DNA from: Oscillospiraceae bacterium | Lineage (GTDB): Bacteria; Bacillota; Clostridia; Oscillospirales; Ruminococcaceae | Assembly (NCBI GenBank): GCA_015067375.1 | Contig: SVMQ01000152.1 | Coordinates: 1 to 5,889 of the forward strand | Reading direction: 5' to 3' | DNA length: 5,889 nt | Shown here: positions 1-5,531 of the stretch, piece after piece | How the letters are laid out: every line of letters begins with the position of its first letter | How positions within the stretch are numbered: position 1 is the stretch's first letter | The notes under the pieces: model-generated | Databases searched by the model: none | Seen by the model: only the letters and a program-made list of their open reading frames with translations | What the model was told of the DNA's origin: nothing | Program-made: the position numbers and the translations under genes

Positions 1-1223
1 ATCTCCTGCAGCACATGGGGATGTGAGCCAATGATGATATCCGCGCCGCTGTCAGCCATGAACTGCGCCTCATCACGCTGAGAAGAAACGATACCGCGCG
101 AATTCATCATGCCCCAGTGCTGATAGGCAACTATGTATTCCGCGCCGCTCTTCTTCGCTTCATCCACAAGCGCGGTGAAATAGTCGCGGCTGTACTTGCC
201 CCAGACGCGCTCGTCATCAAACTTAGGGTCATTGTATTTCTGACGGTTAGCCGCCATAGTGCAGGCAATAAGCGCCACCTTTATTCCCTTGACATCGCGC
301 ATGATAAAACCGTCGCCAAGCGTACCGACATTCGCCATTCCCTGACGTCTGATGTGCTGCACTGTCTGCGACAATCCGATATATGCCGTATCGCGGTTGT
401 GGTTGTTTGCCGTTACCATCACGTCAAAGCCTGCGTGTGCTGCCGCTGTCACGAAAGAGGACGGCGAATTGCAGTTAGGCGCACCGCTTTCAAGGCGCAG
501 CTCCTCATACTCATAGGGCGCACCGTCGCAGCAGGTGGTCTCAAGCACGCCCACCGAAAGGTCGGCAGCCGTGAAAATATCGCGCACCGCGTCAAAGCTT
601 CCGCCGAAATCAAAGTTGCGCTTTTCAGCAATACGCTGATGCGCCACCGCGCACATAAGGTCGCCCGTAAACATCATGACAGCCTTTGTGTCAGCCTGCG
701 GACGTTTCCTGTCAACATACACCTTTGTCGTGAATTTCTGATTATCAGCCGATACTGTTATATGTGCAACACCTGCGGAATGTGCGTGTATCATACCGCC
801 GTTTCCGACAGTCGCTACCGCCTCGTTATCGCTGGAAAAATACGCCATCGGGCTCTTGTTCCTGCACTCCCACTTCATCTGACCTGTCTCGCCCAACGGG
901 ATACAGATGATCTTCTGTGCCTTTAGAGTTTCGGAGATAGGCACGAACCCTGCCTTATCCGAAGCCTCGCCCTCACGCTCAGCGCCCTTTTCATAGCAGA
1001 AAGCGCTCACCGCCGCAAGGTACTTCGTGCCGTTCTCAAAGCCGAAAAGCTGCTTTGCCGTACCCTGCGCATAGCGCTTTTTTATGCACTTTTCGGGCGC
1101 ACTTTCCTTGTAGAAATGTATGATATATCCATCAGCACCGTCCACAGCGCTCCAGTTGACATACACCGCACGGTCGCGCGGCTGTACAGTAACATTTGAT
1201 GGTGCAGCAAGCTTCTTAGCCAT
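1..1223 (-). CDS. CapA-family metallophosphatase-like protein with N-terminal FN3-like and Ig-like (BIG2) domains, 3' end outside window
   Basis: The frame is open for 407 codons from the ATG at 1223 to the left edge, so the C-terminus is missing. Residues about 6-95 look like a fibronectin type III domain (VNWSAVDGADGY, then FENGTKYLAAVSAF). Residues about 98-170 look like a bacterial Ig-like BIG2 domain (FSSDNEAVATV, then SAGVAHITVSA). From about 180 the CapA domain (PF09587, calcineurin-like fold) begins, with FTGDLM at 185-190, VLETT at 226-230, TANNHNRD at 271-278, QHWG at 368-371 and GSHPHV at 399-404. These match the family's usual metal-site motifs, except that the common N-L-E reads V-L-E here. 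Family members act in poly-gamma-glutamate or capsule synthesis, but the actual reaction is poorly defined. The N-terminus MAKKLAAPSN has no hydrophobic segment, so no signal peptide or anchor is visible. It lies 13 bases after the upstream gene in the same operon. The domain calls are firm; the cellular role is inference. Confidence 0.9.
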   Translation of the reverse strand, partial: MAKKLAAPSNVTVQPRDRAVYVNWSAVDGADGYIIHFYKESAPEKCIKKRYAQGTAKQLFGFENGTKYLAAVSAFCYEKGAEREGEASDKAGFVPISETLKAQKIICIPLGETGQMKWECRNKSPMAYFSSDNEAVATVGNGGMIHAHSAGVAHITVSADNQKFTTKVYVDRKRPQADTKAVMMFTGDLMCAVAHQRIAEKRNFDFGGSFDAVRDIFTAADLSVGVLETTCCDGAPYEYEELRLESGAPNCNSPSSFVTAAAHAGFDVMVTANNHNRDTAYIGLSQTVQHIRRQGMANVGTLGDGFIMRDVKGIKVALIACTMAANRQKYNDPKFDDERVWGKYSRDYFTALVDEAKKSGAEYIVAYQHWGMMNSRGIVSSQRDEAQFMADSGADIIIGSHPHVLQE

Positions 1224-1232
1224 TATATTCAA

Positions 1233-1238
1233 CTCCTC
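1233..1238 (-). promoter_or_regulatory. Shine-Dalgarno of the CapA-like gene, overlapping the upstream stop codon
   Basis: On the minus strand the sequence reads TGAGGAG, then TTGAATATA, then ATG. GAGGAG is a strong ribosome-binding site with a 9-base spacer to the ATG at 1223. Its first bases share the TGA stop of the upstream gene (1237-1239). This fixes the start of the CapA-like gene and suggests translational coupling. A TTG at 1232 in the same frame directly abuts the site and is an unlikely start. Confidence 0.8.
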
Positions 1239-2946
1239 AGATATCGAATTCTGTGCGAAGCGCGTCAAGCTTCTCATAGTTGCGGTACAGTGAATAATAT
1301 GCGCCGCAGAAATGCTGGATATCGTCTATTCTTATACGATAGCCGTCATGACGAACGAAAAACGCACCAAGTATCTTTTCAGGGAACTTGAGATACATCG
1401 CGTACTCAGGGTAAGCATAGCCGTTGAGCATGAACCATGCACGATGGAATACCGTTTCAACGAACCTCTTCACATCGAACTGCTCCAGATAATCCACCTT
1501 ATAGCCGCCCTCAACGATACGCTCATACAGCTCGTAGGTAACGCACAGCAGCTCAAGATATGTATGATAGGTGGTCTTTTGATTATAGATACGCTCCATA
1601 TTGACCTGCGCGTTTTTCAGGCCGAAGGCGAAGTACTTCTCCTCGGGGACGTGCTTTGTAAGCTCGTTCATCGCGTATGCTACCCAGTGGTCGCGGTACT
1701 TTTCGTAGCCGCAGCGGATAAAGCGGTCTACCGCCGTTTTCGCCGCATCCAGCCAGCGCTGCTCCTTTGTGAGGGAATACAGCCTCACCAGCGCAAAAAC
1801 AGCCTCGCCGTCATAATACACGATGCGGTTCTTTTCTTTCAGCGAAAGCTCAGGGAAATTGAGGACATGAACGAACTCGCCCGTTTCCTTGTCCATCATT
1901 TCGAGGATACCGTTACCTATCTCAACGCACAGCTTTTTGTATTTGTCAGTACCCACCGCGTCCATATACTCCGTCATAACGAGTATCGCAACGCCGCTTC
2001 CGCCAAGCTTTACCTCGCGGCTGGAAAGCTCCGCGATATAGGCGGTGTTCTCCTCTTCCTTAGGCTTCTTGTATTTGTAGAACGAGTGCTTCACAAGGTA
2101 GCCGAGCGCCGACTCAATCTTCTGCAGCGTGAACCTGTCCTTTGTTATGCGGTAGGCGCACACAAGGCTCCACACCGAGCTCGCATGGCGCACCATGTTG
2201 TAGCCTGGGATGATCTTGTGATATATCGGGTAGATGCCATAGTCGAACTTGCCTGCAAGATCCATCTGCATCGACAGAAATTCCGATGATGTTGTAACGA
2301 CGTCCAGCGCGTGCTGCTTTTCAAACCTGTCCAGCTTTCGTCTGCCGCAGTCGTAGCCTGCACTGTACAGCGGATGCACCTCGTTTTTGTCATCGCAGAA
2401 AAAGCTGATGCAGTCAAAGGTAACTATCTCCTCAGGCAGCGCTGTGAGCGGCTGTGCGCCTATAGACTTAAGGTGCTTGTTCACCGCGTCAAGCTCTATC
2501 GTTTTCTTTTTGTATGTAATAACACGGCTGCCGTTCATCTCAGCCTCGATAAGCGCTGTTGCAAACCCGTCGTCAAAGGATATTCCGCGGCGGTAGTATT
2601 CGTTGTAGCCCTCCGCTATCTCAGCGATGACATCAGCAAGCTCCTCGCGCTTCGCGCTGCACATAACATCCGCCTTGACCCAGCGCGCGTCATACTCCTT
2701 CGAGTTGACAAAGCGCCTTGCAGCACTGACCGCGCCATACCAAGCCTCCTGCATCGAAGAAGCCGCACAGCGAAGCACCTTTGCACGGGTATGACTATCG
2801 CATACCGAAACGAATGCACAATAAAGCCCGTTTGTATCTATGTCAGCGGAATGCTCCTGCTGCAGCTGTGACCAGTCCTTTCCGTCAAGAAACGCCTGCT
2901 CAAGCAGCTCCGCCTTTTTATTGAAATCCAGCACGCATATCTTCAT
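1237..2946 (-). CDS. Uncharacterised protein with (alpha/alpha)-barrel-like C-terminal region, operon partner of the CapA-like gene
   Basis: This is a 569-residue protein with no signal peptide or membrane segment, probably cytoplasmic. I do not recognise a named family. Residues about 1-190 form an N-terminal region with RWVKADV at 88-94 and YYRRGISFDDGF at 117-128. From about 205 the protein becomes a series of helical pairs with small or aromatic residues at regular spacing: RHASSVWSL (253-261), GGSGVAILV (316-324), YYDGEAVFAL (377-386), DHWVAYAM (419-426), YHTYLELL (460-467) and HFCGAYYSLY (545-554). About six such hairpins suggest an (alpha/alpha)6 toroid, as in many glycosidases, lyases and epimerases. 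Catalytic residues cannot be assigned. The ATG at 2946 is preferred because GAGGTG lies just upstream; a longer frame from a TTG at 2982 would run through a leader hairpin. It is co-transcribed with the CapA-like gene, which points to a joint role in a glycan or peptide polymer, but this is inference. Confidence 0.85.
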   Translation of the reverse strand: MKICVLDFNKKAELLEQAFLDGKDWSQLQQEHSADIDTNGLYCAFVSVCDSHTRAKVLRCAASSMQEAWYGAVSAARRFVNSKEYDARWVKADVMCSAKREELADVIAEIAEGYNEYYRRGISFDDGFATALIEAEMNGSRVITYKKKTIELDAVNKHLKSIGAQPLTALPEEIVTFDCISFFCDDKNEVHPLYSAGYDCGRRKLDRFEKQHALDVVTTSSEFLSMQMDLAGKFDYGIYPIYHKIIPGYNMVRHASSVWSLVCAYRITKDRFTLQKIESALGYLVKHSFYKYKKPKEEENTAYIAELSSREVKLGGSGVAILVMTEYMDAVGTDKYKKLCVEIGNGILEMMDKETGEFVHVLNFPELSLKEKNRIVYYDGEAVFALVRLYSLTKEQRWLDAAKTAVDRFIRCGYEKYRDHWVAYAMNELTKHVPEEKYFAFGLKNAQVNMERIYNQKTTYHTYLELLCVTYELYERIVEGGYKVDYLEQFDVKRFVETVFHRAWFMLNGYAYPEYAMYLKFPEKILGAFFVRHDGYRIRIDDIQHFCGAYYSLYRNYEKLDALRTEFDI

Positions 2947-2950
2947 ACAG

Positions 2951-2956
2951 CACCTC
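2951..2956 (-). promoter_or_regulatory. Shine-Dalgarno GAGGTG deciding the start at 2946
   Basis: On the minus strand GAGGTG is followed by CTGT and ATG; counted from GAGG the spacer is 6 bases. It supports the ATG at 2946 over an in-frame TTG 36 bases upstream. It begins 4 bases after a 9-base-pair leader hairpin (2961-2990), so folding of that hairpin could affect ribosome access. Confidence 0.7.
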
Positions 2957-2960
2957 GTTG

Positions 2961-2990
2961 ATACTCTTTGCTGCACCAACAAAAGAGTAT
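2961..2990 (-). repeat. 9-bp perfect inverted repeat in the operon leader
   Basis: The arms ATACTCTTT (2961-2969) and AAAGAGTAT (2982-2990) are exact reverse complements around a 12-base loop. In the transcript the hairpin would sit about 18 bases after the predicted start site and 4 bases before the Shine-Dalgarno. There is no U-run after it, so it is not an intrinsic terminator. It could be an mRNA-stabilising stem, a translational control element, or a DNA operator. Confidence 0.65.
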
Positions 2991-3007
2991 AGTTATCCTA
3001 GTATACT
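2986..3007. repeat. AGTATA/TATACT inverted repeat at the predicted transcription start
   Basis: AGTATA (2986-2991) and TATACT (3002-3007) are inverted around 10 bases. The second arm is part of the full palindrome AGTATACT (3000-3007). The repeat covers roughly +1 to +22 of the promoter at 3015-3043, a usual place for a repressor operator. It shares positions 2986-2990 with the leader hairpin at 2961-2990. The arms are short and AT-rich, so chance is possible. Confidence 0.4.
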
Positions 3008-3014
3008 TATATTG

Positions 3015-3043
3015 ATTATAACCCATTTCGGTTTGTTTGTCAA
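3015..3043 (-). promoter_or_regulatory. Exact sigma-A/sigma-70 consensus promoter for the 569-residue protein and CapA-like operon
   Basis: On the minus strand TTGACA (3038-3043) is followed by a 17-base spacer and TATAAT (3015-3020), a perfect match to consensus in both hexamers and spacing. Transcription should begin near 3008, leaving a leader of about 60 bases. So strong a core promoter often needs a repressor to keep it in check; nearby inverted repeats could serve that role. Confidence 0.9.
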
Positions 3044-3045
3044 CA

Positions 3046-3086
3046 CAAAACGCGTACTCCGCCGCTATATGCAACAAAGTACGCGT
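3046..3086 (-). terminator. Probable intrinsic terminator after the GH2 gene
   Basis: The arms ACGCGTACT (3050-3058) and AGTACGCGT (3078-3086) are exact complements over 9 bp with a 19-base loop. They start 4 bases after the GH2 stop codon. In the minus-strand transcript the stem is followed by a short T-rich tail (TTTTGTGTTG, counting the last stem base). The large loop and short U-run make it a weaker terminator than the one at 5496-5526. It ends just upstream of the -35 box of the next operon, so it also insulates that promoter; an operator role is the alternative. Confidence 0.6.
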
Positions 3087-3090
3087 GGTA

Positions 3091-4812
3091 TTATTTCCCT
3101 GTTTTTGCGCGGAACGCCTCGTTCAGCTTTTGTGCGACAGACTGCATCGCTTCGTCACTGACCTTGACCACGCACCTGTCGTATGTCACAAGTCCGTTAG
3201 TTTCATCCTCCACATCGCTGACCTGCGTAAGCACCGCGGCGCAAAGCCCATCATCTATAGCAGGTACTATCTCCTCCTCGTAAAGCTTCCTCAGGTCATT
3301 CGTGAACTCCTCTGTAGTCGCACAGGTCTTGTAGCCGTAGTTCTTGTCAAGATTGAAGCTGTGTCCGTCTATCTTGCAGGAATATCCGCCGAATTCCGAC
3401 AGCACAAGAGGACGGTCGGGGCGCGCTTTCAGCTTTATCTTCCTGAAATATATATGCTCGCTGGTGACATCGCTCTCCTTTTCATTGAACCAACCCGAAG
3501 CAGCATCCCAGACGCGCGTTTCATCCAGCGGCTTCAGCTGACGGAACACCTCGTCCGCATCAAACTGTCCCCAGCCCTCGTTGAAGATAGTGTAATAGCA
3601 GACACAGGGATGATCATACAGCAGAGCTATCGTGTTTCTGCAGTCGCTCATGAACTGCTCTCTGCGCCGCCTGCTCGCACGATGCGATATGCCGCGCCTT
3701 AATCCGACCGTAGGCAGCGCGGTATCTATGAAGAAATTATATGCGCCGCTGTTCACCATATCCTGAAATACTATCATGCCGTATTTATCGCAATAGTAAT
3801 AGAACAGCTCAGGCTCTGTCTTGATGTGCTTTCTCAGCATATTGAAGCCAAGCCGCTTCATGGTCTTTATGTCCCATTCAAAGCCTGACGGCGACGCGGG
3901 CAGGTATATCCCGTCGCTGTAGTAGCCCTGATCCAGCAGTCCGTGGAAAAAATACGGCTTTCCGTTAAGACAGATGTATGCCTGTCCATCCACCTGCTGT
4001 ACACTGACTGTGCGAAGCGCAAAGTAGGAGCTTATCTCATCCTCGCCGCTAGTCAGCGTAAATTCGTACAGATACGGCTGCTCAGGCGACCAGTGTACAG
4101 GGTCGGGGATGTCTATCGTCACGCTGTCACCGTCAAAGCGGCGCGTAAGCTCTCCGTCGGGAGCGGAGATGCGCACTGTCTTTTGCGCCGCACCGCCCTC
4201 AGTCTGTATCGTGATGCTGTCAAGGGATGGCGTCAGCCTGAGCGAGCGCACATAGTCATTCGGCACGCTCTCTATCCACACAGGCTGCCATATTCCGCTG
4301 ATGGAAGTATACCACATTCCGCCGCGCTTTCTGCGCTGCTTTCCGTAAGCAAGCTCGGTATCAAGAGCGTCCGTTATCTCTACGCGCAGGATGTTTTCAC
4401 CCTGCTTCACGCACTCCGTTATGTCAAACGAAAACGGCAGATAGCCGCCTGTATGCTCTCCGACAAAGCTTTCATTGACCCACACCCTTGCGATCTGGTC
4501 AGCCGCACCGAAATTCAGCAGCAGCCTGCCGCTGTTGAAGTCATCGGGCAGCGCAAAGCTCCTGCGGTAGATATAGCGCTCATCCTTGGCGAGAGCGCGC
4601 TGTATTCCCGAAATGCGCGACTCAGGCGGAAACGGCACTCGAATAGCGCCGAGAGCCTTTTCCCCTTGTGCGCCCTGCACGCTGAGCTGCCAATCACCGC
4701 ACAAAGAAAGCCATTTGTTTCGCTTAAACTGTGGTCTGGGATACACATTCCAGCCGTTGGCGATATCGTCCTCAAACGGTGTCCACAGCTGACACAAACG
4801 CGGTGCAGACAT
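3091..4812 (-). CDS. Glycoside hydrolase family 2 enzyme, cytoplasmic, substrate not predicted
   Basis: A 573-residue GH2 protein. GH2 enzymes are retaining exo-glycosidases (beta-galactosidase, beta-glucuronidase, beta-mannosidase and others). Residues about 25-181 are the jelly-roll sugar-binding domain, with WLSLCGDW at 34-41 and the closing SGIWQPVWIE at 172-181. Residues about 185-270 are the Ig-like domain, and from about 280 the TIM barrel follows. The acid/base is E412 in FNEGWGQ and the nucleophile is E473 in LSEFGG; both sit in the expected sequence contexts, so the enzyme appears active. It ends after the barrel, far shorter than LacZ (about 1,000 residues), with no dockerin, binding module or signal peptide, so it likely works on imported oligosaccharides. 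The start at 4812 is chosen over an in-frame upstream ATG at 4860 because an AGGAGGT site precedes it by 6 bases. It is divergent from the ECF S-component gene. Substrate cannot be told from sequence alone. Confidence 0.93.
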   Translation of the reverse strand: MSAPRLCQLWTPFEDDIANGWNVYPRPQFKRNKWLSLCGDWQLSVQGAQGEKALGAIRVPFPPESRISGIQRALAKDERYIYRRSFALPDDFNSGRLLLNFGAADQIARVWVNESFVGEHTGGYLPFSFDITECVKQGENILRVEITDALDTELAYGKQRRKRGGMWYTSISGIWQPVWIESVPNDYVRSLRLTPSLDSITIQTEGGAAQKTVRISAPDGELTRRFDGDSVTIDIPDPVHWSPEQPYLYEFTLTSGEDEISSYFALRTVSVQQVDGQAYICLNGKPYFFHGLLDQGYYSDGIYLPASPSGFEWDIKTMKRLGFNMLRKHIKTEPELFYYYCDKYGMIVFQDMVNSGAYNFFIDTALPTVGLRRGISHRASRRRREQFMSDCRNTIALLYDHPCVCYYTIFNEGWGQFDADEVFRQLKPLDETRVWDAASGWFNEKESDVTSEHIYFRKIKLKARPDRPLVLSEFGGYSCKIDGHSFNLDKNYGYKTCATTEEFTNDLRKLYEEEIVPAIDDGLCAAVLTQVSDVEDETNGLVTYDRCVVKVSDEAMQSVAQKLNEAFRAKTGK

Positions 4813-4818
4813 AATATT

Positions 4819-4825
4819 ACCTCCT
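4819..4825 (-). promoter_or_regulatory. Strong Shine-Dalgarno AGGAGGT of the GH2 gene
   Basis: AGGAGGT on the minus strand lies 6 bases before the ATG at 4812. It is a full match to the anti-Shine-Dalgarno and decides the start, removing 16 codons that would arise from the ATG at 4860. Confidence 0.9.
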
Positions 4826-4837
4826 GTCAGAGCATTG

Positions 4838-4843
4838 AATATA
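4838..4843 (-). promoter_or_regulatory. Candidate -10 box (TATATT) for the GH2 gene
   Basis: TATATT on the minus strand matches the -10 consensus at five of six positions and would start transcription near 4831, giving a leader of about 18 bases. No good -35 box is found at the right distance; only T-rich sequence lies there. A weak or activator-dependent promoter is possible. This is a tentative call. Confidence 0.35.
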
Positions 4844-4864
4844 GTAATAATTTTTTCCAAAAAA

Positions 4865-4893
4865 ACACAAAAAATCTATTGACACAAAAAATC
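4865..4893. repeat. 12-bp direct repeat overlapping the -35 region of the S-component promoter
   Basis: ACACAAAAAATC occurs exactly at 4865-4876 and 4882-4893, a 17-base period. The second copy overlaps the last bases of TTGACA. A short inverted repeat, ATTGA (4878-4882) and TCAAT (4892-4896), lies in the same place. It may be a tandem operator shared by the two divergent genes, or simply a product of A-rich sequence. Confidence 0.55.
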
Positions 4894-4907
4894 AATGGTG
4901 CTATAAT
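4879..4907 (+). promoter_or_regulatory. Exact sigma-A/sigma-70 consensus promoter for the ECF S-component gene
   Basis: TTGACA (4879-4884), a 17-base spacer and TATAAT (4902-4907) match consensus perfectly. Transcription should start around 4913-4915, leaving a leader of only about 22 bases. That is too short for a riboswitch, so ligand control of this gene by a leader RNA of the usual kind is unlikely. Confidence 0.9.
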
Positions 4908-4924
4908 AGCAAACGGAGAAAGAA

Positions 4925-4932
4925 AGGTGATC
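4925..4932 (+). promoter_or_regulatory. Shine-Dalgarno AGGTGATC of the S-component gene
   Basis: AGGTGATC can pair over 8 bases with the 3' end of 16S rRNA (GATCACCT) and lies directly upstream of the ATG at 4936. It favours that ATG over an in-frame GTG at 4927, which lies inside the site, although GGAG at 4915-4918 could serve that GTG. Confidence 0.75.
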
Positions 4933-4935
4933 GAC

Positions 4936-5487
4936 ATGAAAAACTCAAAAGTATTGAAACTAAGCATATCATCTATGCTGGCGGCACTGGTCTGCGTTGC
5001 CACCATCATATTCATCATACCCATACCGCTCGGCGGTTATATCAACCTCGGTGATGGATTTGTGCTGCTCAGCGGCTGGATACTCGGCCCTGCATACGGC
5101 TTTGCAGCAGCGGCGGTCGGCTCTGCACTGGCAGATGTTTTCAGCGGATATGTGATATATGCGCCTGCGACCTTCCTGATAAAGGGTCTTATGGCGGCGA
5201 TGGCGGCAGTTATCGCGAAAAAGCTTGCAGACAAAAGCGGCAGGCTCTTCACCTCGCATATCGTGAGCGCTGTCACAGCTGAGATCATCATGGTCAGCGG
5301 ATACTATCTGGCTGACGCAACGATACTGAAGCTCGGCTTCACGGGAGCGGCGGCGAATATCCCCTGGAGCTGCATACAGGGACTTGCAGGCGGTGCTATC
5401 GCAACGGCGCTGGCAGCGATCATCGCAAAGACCAACGTGCTGAAAAAGGCCGACCCGTATGTAATAAACCACATAAAATTATCTTAA
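4936..5487 (+). CDS. ECF transporter S component (substrate-binding membrane subunit)
   Basis: A 183-residue, very hydrophobic protein of the usual S-component length. S components bind a vitamin or other micronutrient and join a shared energising module (EcfT plus two ATPases) for uptake. Membrane segments are visible at about 10-31, 39-56, 56-77, 77-96, 106-127 and 141-165, six in all. The segment GGYINLGDGFVLLSGWILGP (33-52), followed by GSALADVFSG (62-71) and a P-A-T-F-L-I-K-G segment (77-84), is typical of the PF07155 group, which is annotated only as ECF S component with varied or unknown substrates. The C-terminus has a short charged tail. No EcfT or ATPase gene adjoins it, so it is probably a solitary group-II type subunit. 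It has its own strong promoter and terminator and is thus monocistronic. The class is firm; the substrate is unknown. Confidence 0.9.
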   Translation: MKNSKVLKLSISSMLAALVCVATIIFIIPIPLGGYINLGDGFVLLSGWILGPAYGFAAAAVGSALADVFSGYVIYAPATFLIKGLMAAMAAVIAKKLADKSGRLFTSHIVSAVTAEIIMVSGYYLADATILKLGFTGAAANIPWSCIQGLAGGAIATALAAIIAKTNVLKKADPYVINHIKLS

Positions 5488-5495
5488 TAATATCA

Positions 5496-5526
5496 GAGGG
5501 TGCATGATGATGCACCCTCGCTTTTT
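5496..5526 (+). terminator. Rho-independent terminator of the S-component gene
   Basis: GAGGGTGCAT (5496-5505) and ATGCACCCTC (5510-5519) form a perfect 10-bp stem with a GATG loop, followed by GC and five Ts (5522-5526), 8 bases after the stop codon. On the minus strand the same stem comes 12 bases after the convergent GH26 stop, but is followed by only a weak T-run, so it acts mainly in the plus direction with perhaps some effect on both. Confidence 0.95.
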
Positions 5527-5531
5527 ATCTG

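Noticed and set aside
117..926. Open frame of 269 codons on the plus strand
   Set aside because: It lies wholly antisense to the CapA-like gene, its translation is rich in Arg, His and Cys with no family motif, and no ribosome-binding site supports it. It arises from the codon use of the real gene.
1312..2289. Open frame of 325 codons on the plus strand
   Set aside because: It is antisense to the helical-barrel gene, which has a clear promoter, Shine-Dalgarno and domain pattern. The antisense product shows no recognisable motif.
2947..2982. 12-codon N-terminal extension of the helical-barrel gene from a TTG
   Set aside because: It would translate through the leader hairpin, uses a rare start, and has no Shine-Dalgarno, while the ATG at 2946 has GAGGTG at proper spacing.
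3037..3702. Open frame of 221 codons on the plus strand
   Set aside because: It begins in the promoter region of the minus-strand operon and continues antisense into the GH2 catalytic domain; no start signals or family motifs are present.
3943..4935. Long upstream extension of the S-component reading frame
   Set aside because: The extension runs antisense through the GH2 gene and across the divergent promoter region. The consensus promoter and Shine-Dalgarno place the true start at 4936, and the protein from there has normal S-component length.
4908..4935. Riboswitch upstream of the S-component gene
   Set aside because: The predicted transcription start leaves only about 22 bases before the ATG, too short for any known vitamin-sensing aptamer.
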